Shown here: positions 23,401 through 31,758 of the stretch, piece after piece
Numbering within the stretch: position 1 is the first letter of the stretch
How the letters are laid out: every line of letters starts with the position of its first letter
The notes under the pieces: generated by a model
What the model saw: the letters and a program-made list of their open reading frames with translations, nothing else
What the model was told of the DNA's origin: nothing
Databases searched by the model: none
NCBI GenBank assembly: GCA_903939755.1
Contig: CAJAII010000017.1
Location: forward strand, 1-64,000
From: an uncultured Flavobacteriales bacterium
GTDB taxonomy: Bacteria > Bacteroidota > Bacteroidia > Flavobacteriales_D > Crocinitomicaceae
DNA: 64,000 bases
Direction of reading: 5' to 3'
Made by a program: the position numbers and the translations under genes

Positions 23401-25066
23401 AACAGCTTTCGAAGCAGGAGCAGATTTAACTGATCCTAATTTCTTCTCCATGGATGATAAGCAAGATTCACTCAGATTTCGATCTTTAAGCGCCAAATAT
23501 GATTTAAAAACACAAATTATTTATTGCAATAAAGTAGAATATGTTAGAGTCGGAGATGCTAAAATTTTCCCTGATAGTATGAAAATAGTAATTAGGAAAA
23601 ATGCCGTTATTGATCCCTTGAAAAATGCCGTCGTTGTAGCCAATTATATTACGCAATTTCATAAGTTTTATGAGGTTGATTTAACCATTACCAGCCGCAA
23701 TAAATTTGAAGGTGTCGGAATATATCCCTATTATGATCGCGATAGTACACTCACCAATTTAAAAATGAAAAGCATTGCTTATAACAAAAGTGGCGCTCTA
23801 ACGATTGCGGAAGGTTCAGTAGAACAAAAGGATAATTTCAAGCTCTCAAAGGAATTTGATTATTATGGAAAAATAAAAATCATTGCTAATAACTCAGGGA
23901 TTATTTGCGATGGTTCTACAAGGATAAATCATTTATGTACCAATTTTGATCGTTCATGGCTAGCCTTTAATGATACCGTGGTGGCAAAAAATATTCAAAT
24001 TCCTATTTCTGAAAAACCATTGAATGACAAAGGAAATCGTTTGGCAGTTGGGTTTTTATGGAAAGATTCAGAGAAAATGGATAGCGTAGGGGTTTATCCA
24101 GCATTTTTATCCAAAATTCAAGGTAAAAATGATGCGATTATTTTTCAATCTGATGGTTATGTCCAGTATAATCCTAAAGCAGCAGCCTATCAAATTGGTA
24201 CGAAACAAATGCTGGAAAATGCGAATAATAAAGGCAATTTATTGACTTTTTATACAGAAACATGCGCCCTTACTGGACTTGGTAAAATAGATTTAGGTTT
24301 AGACTTGGGTGAAGTGCGTATCGAATCGTATGGTGATATATCTTTTGAACCATCTAATCAGAAAATCGCGCTGAATCTGACAAGTAAATTTATTTTTCCG
24401 CTACAGAAAAATATCATGGAAGGATTTGCAAGTGCACTTAAAGAGTTGGAAGGACAAAAAGATATCGATATTAAAGCGAAACAATATAATTTCAAACAGG
24501 TTAGTAAATTCTGGTTAAATCCTGAAAAGGAAAATGACTTCTATAAAGATTATGAAGAAGACAAATTGAGGAAAATGCCTGCTGAATTGGAAGGGACAAT
24601 GTTAATAACAGGGATACATCTAGAATATTTTAAATTGAAAACGAAAGCGAATGAAACAGGTTTTGCGCGTGGATTTAATACGAGAAATACGACTACTCAA
24701 CTAGATGAAGAAGGCGATGAAGTGAAAGCAAAAAATAAAGTGGCAATTATTGGATTGGAGGATAAAGTGGTATTGAAAGAGCTTGATTTTAATATGGTTT
24801 TTCATCAAACTAATATCGGTGAATCCAATCAAGGTTTCGCTTTTAGATGGATGACATCCAATAATAAAGAGTATGTATTAAATTATTCCATGGATAAAAA
24901 AGATGGAACTATGCTGCTTTATTCTAAGGATGAATTATTCACCAACTCCATTTCAACTATTAAAGCGGATAAGCGAAAATCAAAAAATTTCATGTTTGAT
25001 ATTGCCGATGAGTCGCAACTTAAGTTAATTTTACTTAAATTCAATGATTATTTGCGCTCAAAATGA
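20417..25066 (+). CDS. Large secreted protein of unknown function (1549 residues)
   Basis: I do not recognise a family. The signal peptide is clear (MRYFFLLLLIALSSISFSQN). The remainder is long, without transmembrane helices, and rich in short alternating beta-like segments with recurring FxxG, DSxxF and K-G-E-L-type strands. This suggests a beta-helix, LPS-transport or AsmA-like repetitive fold, but it is only an impression from composition. The gene is tightly embedded: three bases after prmA, with its stop overlapping plsY (ATGA). That position in an envelope-lipid operon hints at a cell-envelope role. No T9SS C-terminal domain is visible, so export is probably to the periplasm or outer membrane. 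Confidence 0.85.
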   Translation: MRYFFLLLLIALSSISFSQNFTKERDKFVKECQRAFIQPDQIQFVREKLSKLVQAPGFTEAQFAKMVDMSNSIFASSSDYSVVYPYVKACLFQSFNKFSGNFNSEWAKYVVDYQKDDAEKFLAFLQFSADLFEFHSIKSNDGFRWVFLKGEFTWRKDKTLKLICDNGNLACYIVNDNGKLDDSIVVTGTSGVLDVDAAKFIGNAGILTWEKVGFKKEDTFAELRMFKVDLSRSILKVDTVALTTPYFKTPILGKLMDKTYTELSKDEEAPQFNSFEKRLKIKSLRENLDYDGGFSLEGEKFIGRGNEDNPAKVIFNYKEKPLFEISSVNFTMDPTQIISREAKFKMFYANGDSMTHASCLFYFDETKKLMSLTAKKSGSSVIPFEDFYFNVYVYSPVFCWKVNSFQPYFSYEIGTAQEQKAIAIESFDYFDEGLYDKVKGLSKINPISSIASFARKKNTNILSEGELANAMNTTIDVNKSSMFNLVSLGFLIYNSDEKQVFLTNKLFNFSDAKNGARDYDNLAIFSDLRPRELKGYSAEQINQDPYLKSLERSNNDLNDRFRNQSYFAFVDINKQQMFISGVDNITISTAQSTSIEPDSSFVIMKKNRDLQFKGLLLAGKFASIVKDAYFSYQDFKFILKELEYTVLRVNPLRQEDGASVIEMGSSFSELKGELLIDKTSSRSGKATDNSSYPKLLVPNASKILYNAPEVVSGAYDAKRFYYSLEPFELDSLDNFNEKSLLLKGQLISGGIFPPIKEDVKIMNDYSFGFFTKAPEGGLPFYGNESKYENKIVLSNNGLQGTGTINFLTATAISSKLTFLPDSTIGVAKFTNVGVEKGQEVPQVFSESAFITFIPKKQLLKAASYNGTNLEMFDNQCQMNGSVILSSKGMYGFGQMLFNDAGLYSGRFNFSYTDIDSDTSNFSLRNKFVVEGESPLAIEADGVKAHISFKDRKGEFNSFGAKRIKFPANIYYCTMDKFFWYMDGASVDFEKKQSKETAFEAGADLTDPNFFSMDDKQDSLRFRSLSAKYDLKTQIIYCNKVEYVRVGDAKIFPDSMKIVIRKNAVIDPLKNAVVVANYITQFHKFYEVDLTITSRNKFEGVGIYPYYDRDSTLTNLKMKSIAYNKSGALTIAEGSVEQKDNFKLSKEFDYYGKIKIIANNSGIICDGSTRINHLCTNFDRSWLAFNDTVVAKNIQIPISEKPLNDKGNRLAVGFLWKDSEKMDSVGVYPAFLSKIQGKNDAIIFQSDGYVQYNPKAAAYQIGTKQMLENANNKGNLLTFYTETCALTGLGKIDLGLDLGEVRIESYGDISFEPSNQKIALNLTSKFIFPLQKNIMEGFASALKELEGQKDIDIKAKQYNFKQVSKFWLNPEKENDFYKDYEEDKLRKMPAELEGTMLITGIHLEYFKLKTKANETGFARGFNTRNTTTQLDEEGDEVKAKNKVAIIGLEDKVVLKELDFNMVFHQTNIGESNQGFAFRWMTSNNKEYVLNYSMDKKDGTMLLYSKDELFTNSISTIKADKRKSKNFMFDIADESQLKLILLKFNDYLRSK

Positions 25067-25689
25067 TGATTTGTATTGTTTTTATTTGCTTAGCTTACCT
25101 TATTGGGTCAATACCAACGGCTGTTTGGACAGGGAAAAAGTGGCATGGACTTGATCCGAGAGAACACGGTAGTAAAAATGCAGGCGCAACGAATACTTTT
25201 CGCGTTTTAGGTAAAAAGTCAGGTTGGTTTGTATTAATAGTTGACATCACTAAAGGTATTTTAGCTTCCATACTACCGTTGATCCTGGCAGATAATTATT
25301 CGGATAATCAGTTGCTTATTTTTCAACTCACCACTTCTTTTGTATGTATTATTGGACATGTCTTTCCCATTTTTGCTCAATTTAAAGGGGGGAAAGGTGT
25401 CGCCACTTCATTAGGAATTATCATTGGACTTAATCCAATTTCCGCTGGCATTTCTTTGGGGATTTTCTTAGTCGTATTTTTGCTGTCTAAGTATGTTTCG
25501 TTAGGAGCAATAATTACCTCCATTTCGTATCCGTTTGTTAGCTATTTTATCGTTAAAGAAGATGCACGTATAATGATAATTTTTACGGTATTACTGGGGT
25601 TTTTAATTATAGTATCGCATAGAAAAAATATAAGAAGACTTATGAACGGTGAAGAAAGTAGAATGAACCTTTCAAAGAGAAAGGAGTAA
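25063..25689 (+). CDS. plsY: Glycerol-3-phosphate acyltransferase PlsY
   Basis: An integral membrane enzyme that transfers acyl groups from acyl-phosphate to glycerol 3-phosphate, the first step of phospholipid synthesis. The three family motifs are present: AYLIGSIPTAVWTGK, the HGSKNAGATNTFRVLG block (about residues 35-50) and KGGKGVATSLG (about 108-118). There are five hydrophobic segments. Length (208) is normal. The start overlaps the preceding gene by four bases. Confidence 0.95.
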   Translation: MMICIVFICLAYLIGSIPTAVWTGKKWHGLDPREHGSKNAGATNTFRVLGKKSGWFVLIVDITKGILASILPLILADNYSDNQLLIFQLTTSFVCIIGHVFPIFAQFKGGKGVATSLGIIIGLNPISAGISLGIFLVVFLLSKYVSLGAIITSISYPFVSYFIVKEDARIMIIFTVLLGFLIIVSHRKNIRRLMNGEESRMNLSKRKE

Positions 25690-25696
25690 TATATTT

Positions 25697-28600
25697 TTGT
25701 TTTTAAGTTTAGTGAAAAAGAGCCACTTTAATTGTAAGTATTTATTTCTGCTGTTAATTCTATTAACAGTCAATGCCTCTTTCTCTCAATCCATTTCGCA
25801 ACTTCAAAAAAAAGCAGATGAATCCTTTAAAAAAAAGGACTACAACGCTGCATTAATTGACTTTCGGCAATTATTAGCACAGAATCCTACTTCTATGGAT
25901 TTTAACTATAAATATGGGGTTTGTGTCTTCTATTCTGATAATCGAAAGAATGCTAAACGTTATTTTGATTTTGTGCTTAGACAACCTGATTTCCCAAGTG
26001 AAACCTATTATTTCGTCGCCAAACTATCTCATTTTGAATATAAATTCACCAATGCAATGCTCTATTATCAAAAATACCTTGATAATACGCCAGAAAAATT
26101 AAGGGGCTACGATGTTAAAACGGAATTAGACCAATGTGCAAATGGGAAAACACTCCTGAAATCGCCGAAAGCCTTGCGCTTAATTAATGCTGTTGAAGTC
26201 GCGATTCCAAAATTTTACATGAATTATCAATTGGAAAGTCGTACAGGAGGATTTTTTACCGATGAAGCATTGCAAACAAAAATGGATAAAAAATTCAACC
26301 ATTTGCCGATGTATTATTTTTTACGCGGTGATAGTTTGAAGTTTTTTGCAAGTTATGGAGCTACTACTAATAAAGATATTTACTTTGTTCGAAAATTAGG
26401 CGCAGATATGTGGTCGCCAGCTATAAAGTTAGACGATCAAGTGAATTCTTTGCTCGATGAGGATTTTCCTTTCTATGATCAGAAAAATGGCATGCTGTTC
26501 TTTTCTTCTAGGGGACATAATTCAATCGGTGGGTATGATTTGTTTAAATCAAAATTTGATCCAAGTAATAATAAGGCTGACAACACAAGCAATTTAGACT
26601 TTCCGTATTCTTCTGCTGCTGATGATTTTCTTTTCGTTCCTGAAATTGATCAGAAAAAGGCTTGTTTTTCTTCCAATAGAAACTGTGAAAGAAATAAAAT
26701 TGAGGTGTATTCAGTGGAATATAACACGATTAATTCTACCATTCAGTTAATAAAAGGTGACTTTCATGATTTGTTGGACGAAAAAAATAAAATGGCCCAA
26801 ATTAAAGTCATTAATGTGAATACCTTGGAAGAATTTGGCCCCTTTACGACGGATGAAAATGGAAAGTATTCACTTCTAATTCCAGGTAGTGGGGACTATA
26901 AATTTAGCGTAACGGTTGATGGTTCTCGAGAGACTTTTATTGGTACGGCCACAGTTCCGGTGGCTAAGAGTAACACTATTTTTAAACAATCATTGACGTA
27001 CTCGGTTGTTGAATCCGATGAGCACATGGATTTTGCGAATTATTTTAATTTATCAGAGTTGGCATCGGAAGATGATAAGATTATTGTTTTAAATGCAATT
27101 GCATCATTAAAAATGAATCCTACGTTAATTCAAAACAATTCTGCGAGCTTAACTAAAACGGTTGATGCTGAGGCAGTTTTAACAGAACTAGGGTATGATA
27201 ATATGGATCAAAAGGATGCCTTGTCGAAACTCAATGATGATTTGATTTCTGTGGAATTGTTGGAAGAAGAACTTTCAATCGATGTCAATAAAGCTGTCCT
27301 TTTGCAAAAAGAAAATGTGGCTTATTTAGGAACACTAGACAACTTAATTAAAGAGGTGAAAACAGATGCCAATGATCCCAATATTTCTTCGAATGATAAA
27401 AAAGAATTGTTGGAGAAATTAAAAGAAATACAAGAAGATAAAATTGAAATACAGCAACAAATGATTGCATTGAATCAACTTATTGAACAAAAAGAGACAG
27501 CGTTGAAATTGAATCAGCAACTAGAATTAACAAAAAAGGCGGCTGAATTAAATGAAAAATTGATCGACTTGTCTTTATTAAACAGTGAAGATAGCACGAA
27601 GCTGTTTTTGGTAGATAATAAAGAAACTATCCAATCATTGTTTGCGAATTCAGTGACAAATGAAACGGAAAAAGACCTTACGCTATTAGAACAAGAATTA
27701 GTGGCCAAAAGCAATTTGTTACAAATCAAAAGAACGGAAATAAAGAAAGAGATCGATTCATTAAATAATAGTATCAATGAATTAGAAAAAAGTAAAAGTT
27801 TAGCGAGTAAGAAAGAGAAAATAGGAATCGATCAGGAAATTATAGCGTTACAAAAGAAAGTCAACGAATCCTCCACTGCCCAAAATATAATCATTAATGA
27901 TTTATTAACTGAGGAACAGGCATTGTATGTTGAAATTGCAAAAATTGAGTTGAAAGAGGAATTGAAAAATAATAATGTGACAACTAGTGATTCTCCCATA
28001 AACGAAGGTAAAATTGAATTGCCAGCTATTTCCTTGGATGATATTACAACACTTACCGAAGAAAAAAATGAGGTCGATATCATGATAAATCAGCTGAATA
28101 AAGAAAATGAAGCGCTTATCGAGTCGCCACAGCTTGATGGGGTTGTCGCTAGTGAAGCAGTACTTAATGACTTAACTGGTAAAATAGATGGGTTGAAGAA
28201 ACAAGCAGATTCTCAGCAAAAATATCAGGCGATTTTGAATTTACTTGTGAAAAAAGAATTGGAATTACAATCAACGATTAAAAAATCAGAGGCTTCGAAT
28301 GATTTTTTAACGGTCAATAAGTACATGGAGGAACTTCAATCGGTAAAAAGCGAGCAAGAGAAATATACAGCTAATTTAGCGGATCTTGTTGCTTCTGAAA
28401 AAGAGGAACAATTGACAGCAGAAGAAAAACTCGCCGCCAATCAGGAGAAATTGGCTTCCGAAGATCAAATTGCTGCAAACGCAGAAAAGAAACGAATCGA
28501 GGAGGAGCTCGCTGCTAAGCAGGAAAAGCTTTCTTCCGAAGAACAAATTGCAGCAAACGCGGAAAAGAAAAGAGTTGAAGAGGAACTCGCAAACATAGAA

Positions 28601-30946
28601 AAGAAACGAATCGAGGAGGAGCTTGCTGCTAAGCAGGAAAAGCTTTCTTCCGAAGAACAAATTGCAGCAAACGCGGAAAAGAAACGTGTTGAAGAGGAAC
28701 TCGCGAATATAGAAAAGAAACGAATCGAGGAGGAACTCGCTGCTAGTCAGGAGAAGCTAACTTCCGAAGAACAAATTGCAGCAAACGCGGAAAAGAAACG
28801 TGTTGAAGAGGAAATCGCGAACATAGAAAAGAAACGTGTTGAAGAGGAACTCGCGAAGATAGAAAAGAAACGAATCGAGGAGGAGCTCGCCACTAAGCAG
28901 GAGAAGCTAACTTCCGAAGAACAACTTGCCACTAATCTAAATCCGAAAACGGCTGAAGAACAACTTGAACAAATTAATTCTCCAAATTCAACTGAATTAA
29001 TCAAGGTAATGGAGGCGACAAAAGAAGTTGAAAAGTCTTCCTTATCTACTGAAAATAAAACGCTTGATCAAGAAAATAATCAGGTATTAACTATCATTAA
29101 TTCAACAAATACTTTGTTATTGAATCAATTGGTTTTATCCAATAAAATTAAGTCGCTCGAAGAGGAATTTCCTGCTTTAGAACTCATTCATGTTACCTCA
29201 AATGATGAAGCAAGAAATGCGCTGCTGATTCAAGAAAAGTTATTGGAGGAAATACGGAAAAAGGAAACTGGAGAAAAGTTGGCACTTATGGATAAACAAT
29301 TGGGGATGATAAAAAATGAAATCAATCAATTGGAAAATAACCAGCAAGTGATTCCCATAATTAAATCGGATAATTTCTTAAAAGATAATGCATTGACTGA
29401 AACCGATATCGTTGAACTTAAAAGTAAGCCTGAATACATGGATTACCTTCAGAAACGAATCGCTTATAACCGGACAAATTTAATGTTGGATAGTATTAAC
29501 AAGGTGATTACGTCGGAAAAACAAAAATTAGATTACTTGATGCAACAATCAAATGGAAATGCTACTATCTCCAATACGGAAAGAGAAAAAGCGAAATCTA
29601 TAACTGAAAGTCTTCTTCTGGCTGACAAATTAACGCAACAATTGACGGAGGAAGAAAAGCGTATTGTGTCATTGCCCAATCAATCGAAAATGGAAGCAAT
29701 GCTAGCTGAAAAAATTGAGCCTATTCAATTGATTGCTAAAACGACTGCTCCTTCTTATGATTTCGTTGTGGGGAATCCTGTCACAATCAATACATCAATC
29801 CCTTTACCGGTTCTTTCTAAATCGCCTTCTGGTCTTTTGTATAGAATTCAAGTTGGTGCGTTCCGTAAACCTATAGCGGTCGATAAGTTTAGGGAATTCA
29901 CGCCTGTTTCTGGCGAGGTATTGCAGAATGGCTTAACCTGTTACCTTGCTGGTTATTTCAACAATAAAATCAATGCGCTTACCGCTAGAAAATCAATAAG
30001 GAACCTTGGATATGCGGATGCATTTATTGTAGCTTATTGCGATGGTAAACGGATTTCACTATTTGAAGCGGCTGAGTTGGAACGATCGGGAAGATGTATC
30101 GCAAAAACACAAAATGAAATTTCCATAGAGGTAGCGGAATTATTTAAGAATTCGGAAGTTGTACCTGAAATCTCATCGGAGCTTACAAAAGAAGCTGTTT
30201 TTTATTGTGTCCAAGTGGGCGTTTATAATAAACCTATTGTTGGAAAGCAATTAACAGGAATTGAAGAATTAGAAAGTCATATTTCTCCTAATGGACAATA
30301 CCACTACACAAGTGGTCAATTTATAAAGTTGGAGGATGCTAAATTGCGTAAAAAAGACATTGTTCAAAAAGGTATCACTGATGCTTATATTGTGGCTTAT
30401 CGAAATGGGAAGCCTATCGACATGAACTTGGCAAAGACTTTAATAAGACAACAAGAACAAGTGGCTTCTGAGCAAATCGTTCCTGTCGAACAAGCTATCA
30501 AAATAGATTTTAATCAATTGGCTGCGCCAGCAATTCTGAATGTTGAATACGTTCAATTTATCAAAAAGATGGATACCGAAATATCGAACGAACTATTAGG
30601 TGGATTGAATAGGGGCGGGACCTTCGTTTTTGACCCTAATCAAAAATGCGTTGTTTCTGGTTTTATCAGTCTAAGCGATATTTCTGCTTTTGAACGTATT
30701 TATTTTGCCGATATGGCCATGGTGGAGAAACCTAGCAATGCAACTATATGTGTTGTGTCAGCTGATGAGCGTGCTATCAATTCAGCCATGCATGATTGGT
30801 TACTTCATTGTACCATTCCATATAGTATTTTGCCAAAAATGGATACTTTTGAGATTCAATTTATTCTTTCTAATGACAATCAACTAACAACCATAAAAGA
30901 AATGGCGGATAAATTAGATTATACCTATAAATTAAGTCAGTTATGA
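25697..30946 (+). CDS. Large exported TPR/PD40-like/coiled-coil protein with two SPOR-like domains
   Basis: 1749 residues from the TTG start. Order: signal peptide (about 14-32), TPR-like repeats (28-150), a PD40/WD40-like segment with FFSSRGHNSIGGYDLFKS (about 215-295), a carboxypeptidase-regulatory-like beta domain (375-420), a very long predicted coiled coil (480-1370) containing KKRxEEELA repeats, then two SPOR-like units starting at RIQVGAF (about 1380) and CVQVGVY (about 1500), and a unique C-terminal tail. The TPR+PD40 opening resembles T9SS/OmpA-associated proteins; SPOR domains bind denuded peptidoglycan. A structural role spanning the periplasm is inferred. Start: TTG 25697 has AAGGAG at 25681-25686, ten bases upstream; GTG 25712 gives a tighter signal peptide (MKKSHFN). 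Either is possible. Its stop overlaps clpS. Confidence 0.82.
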   Translation: MFLSLVKKSHFNCKYLFLLLILLTVNASFSQSISQLQKKADESFKKKDYNAALIDFRQLLAQNPTSMDFNYKYGVCVFYSDNRKNAKRYFDFVLRQPDFPSETYYFVAKLSHFEYKFTNAMLYYQKYLDNTPEKLRGYDVKTELDQCANGKTLLKSPKALRLINAVEVAIPKFYMNYQLESRTGGFFTDEALQTKMDKKFNHLPMYYFLRGDSLKFFASYGATTNKDIYFVRKLGADMWSPAIKLDDQVNSLLDEDFPFYDQKNGMLFFSSRGHNSIGGYDLFKSKFDPSNNKADNTSNLDFPYSSAADDFLFVPEIDQKKACFSSNRNCERNKIEVYSVEYNTINSTIQLIKGDFHDLLDEKNKMAQIKVINVNTLEEFGPFTTDENGKYSLLIPGSGDYKFSVTVDGSRETFIGTATVPVAKSNTIFKQSLTYSVVESDEHMDFANYFNLSELASEDDKIIVLNAIASLKMNPTLIQNNSASLTKTVDAEAVLTELGYDNMDQKDALSKLNDDLISVELLEEELSIDVNKAVLLQKENVAYLGTLDNLIKEVKTDANDPNISSNDKKELLEKLKEIQEDKIEIQQQMIALNQLIEQKETALKLNQQLELTKKAAELNEKLIDLSLLNSEDSTKLFLVDNKETIQSLFANSVTNETEKDLTLLEQELVAKSNLLQIKRTEIKKEIDSLNNSINELEKSKSLASKKEKIGIDQEIIALQKKVNESSTAQNIIINDLLTEEQALYVEIAKIELKEELKNNNVTTSDSPINEGKIELPAISLDDITTLTEEKNEVDIMINQLNKENEALIESPQLDGVVASEAVLNDLTGKIDGLKKQADSQQKYQAILNLLVKKELELQSTIKKSEASNDFLTVNKYMEELQSVKSEQEKYTANLADLVASEKEEQLTAEEKLAANQEKLASEDQIAANAEKKRIEEELAAKQEKLSSEEQIAANAEKKRVEEELANIEKKRIEEELAAKQEKLSSEEQIAANAEKKRVEEELANIEKKRIEEELAASQEKLTSEEQIAANAEKKRVEEEIANIEKKRVEEELAKIEKKRIEEELATKQEKLTSEEQLATNLNPKTAEEQLEQINSPNSTELIKVMEATKEVEKSSLSTENKTLDQENNQVLTIINSTNTLLLNQLVLSNKIKSLEEEFPALELIHVTSNDEARNALLIQEKLLEEIRKKETGEKLALMDKQLGMIKNEINQLENNQQVIPIIKSDNFLKDNALTETDIVELKSKPEYMDYLQKRIAYNRTNLMLDSINKVITSEKQKLDYLMQQSNGNATISNTEREKAKSITESLLLADKLTQQLTEEEKRIVSLPNQSKMEAMLAEKIEPIQLIAKTTAPSYDFVVGNPVTINTSIPLPVLSKSPSGLLYRIQVGAFRKPIAVDKFREFTPVSGEVLQNGLTCYLAGYFNNKINALTARKSIRNLGYADAFIVAYCDGKRISLFEAAELERSGRCIAKTQNEISIEVAELFKNSEVVPEISSELTKEAVFYCVQVGVYNKPIVGKQLTGIEELESHISPNGQYHYTSGQFIKLEDAKLRKKDIVQKGITDAYIVAYRNGKPIDMNLAKTLIRQQEQVASEQIVPVEQAIKIDFNQLAAPAILNVEYVQFIKKMDTEISNELLGGLNRGGTFVFDPNQKCVVSGFISLSDISAFERIYFADMAMVEKPSNATICVVSADERAINSAMHDWLLHCTIPYSILPKMDTFEIQFILSNDNQLTTIKEMADKLDYTYKLSQL
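28424..28960 (+). repeat. In-gene 114-bp tandem repeat coding charged coiled-coil
   Basis: Near-identical blocks beginning with gaggagctcg or close variants start at 28502, 28616, 28730 and 28880. The step is 114 bp (38 residues) twice, then 150 bp, because one extra 36-bp (12-residue) IEKKRVEEELA unit is inserted. An earlier, more diverged copy starts near 28424. The array keeps the reading frame. Such DNA can expand or contract. Confidence 0.8.
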
Positions 30947-31212
30947 TAGCGGAACCAAAAGAAAAACCAAGTGTTAAAATTAAAGTAACGGAGGAATATT
31001 CTTTAGTGCTCTATAACGATGACGTTAATAGTTTTGATCATGTAATTAATTCCTTAATGGCAATCTGTAGTTTGGAATTAATGGAATCGGAGCAATGTGC
31101 TTGGATTGTTCATACTAATGGGCGATGTGCAGTAAGTCACGGCGTGTATAGTGAATTAGAACCAAAATGCACCGCGCTTTTGGATAAAGGATTAAGTGCT
31201 AAAATAGAATAG
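30943..31212 (+). CDS. clpS: ClpS adaptor of the Clp protease
   Basis: An 89-residue adaptor that delivers N-degron substrates to the ClpA/ClpC-ClpP protease. It shows the ClpS core YSLVLYNDDVNSFDHVI (about residues 19-35, with the NDD loop that binds N-degrons) and a C-terminal half ending in AKIE. The ATP-binding partner clpC lies elsewhere in this window (57540-60065). It overlaps the preceding gene by four bases, and the rhomboid gene begins one base after its stop. Confidence 0.9.
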   Translation: MIAEPKEKPSVKIKVTEEYSLVLYNDDVNSFDHVINSLMAICSLELMESEQCAWIVHTNGRCAVSHGVYSELEPKCTALLDKGLSAKIE

Positions 31213-31213
31213 T

Positions 31214-31756
31214 ATGAAAATTACTTTTGAAGCGAAAATCACCCTGATAATTACAGCAATTTGCTTGATTGTTTTTGTGTTATTTCATTACTATCCTGCG
31301 CAATTAGGCAGCGTTTGTGTATTAAACGGAAAATTTAATACCGGAAATGTTACGGATTATTTGAGTACCATTGGCTATATTTTTGGACATGCAGGCCCTG
31401 AGCATTTACTCGGAAATTTATCATTTTTTTTGGTGCTTTCTCCAATTATTGAAAAGACATATGGACGGAATAAATATGTGCTAATGATTCTCACTGCTGC
31501 AATTTTCACGGCGATTATTCATGTCCTTTTTTGGGAAAATGGCCTCATGGGCTTGAGTGGAATTGTATTTATGTTGATTATTTTATCGACCTTGATTCAT
31601 GCTAAGTCGAATGAGTTACCCTTTACTTTTCTTCTCGTGCTACTGATCTATTTTAGTCAAGAAGTGTATTTGTCATTTAGTAAAGACAATGTGTCGCACA
31701 TGGCACATTTAGCTGGAGGAATTTCTGGAATTTTTTGGGGCTATTTTAAGCGCTAA
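31214..31756 (+). CDS. Rhomboid-family intramembrane serine protease
   Basis: A membrane protein of 180 residues with about six hydrophobic segments. Rhomboid landmarks are in order: HLLGN (HxxxN in TM2), GLSG with the catalytic serine (TM4), and HMAHLAGG with the catalytic histidine (TM6). All three are intact, so an active protease is expected; the substrate is unknown. It is the last gene of the + strand run and ends two bases from the convergent stop of the thioredoxin-like gene, with no obvious terminator between them. Confidence 0.9.
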   Translation: MKITFEAKITLIITAICLIVFVLFHYYPAQLGSVCVLNGKFNTGNVTDYLSTIGYIFGHAGPEHLLGNLSFFLVLSPIIEKTYGRNKYVLMILTAAIFTAIIHVLFWENGLMGLSGIVFMLIILSTLIHAKSNELPFTFLLVLLIYFSQEVYLSFSKDNVSHMAHLAGGISGIFWGYFKR

Positions 31757-31758
31757 TT

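Noticed and set aside
28376-28660. Minus-strand frame of 94 codons in the 114-bp repeat area
   Set aside because: It is the antisense image of Lys/Glu-rich coiled-coil codons, giving a Phe/Leu-rich sequence; the sense frame is continuous over 5 kb.
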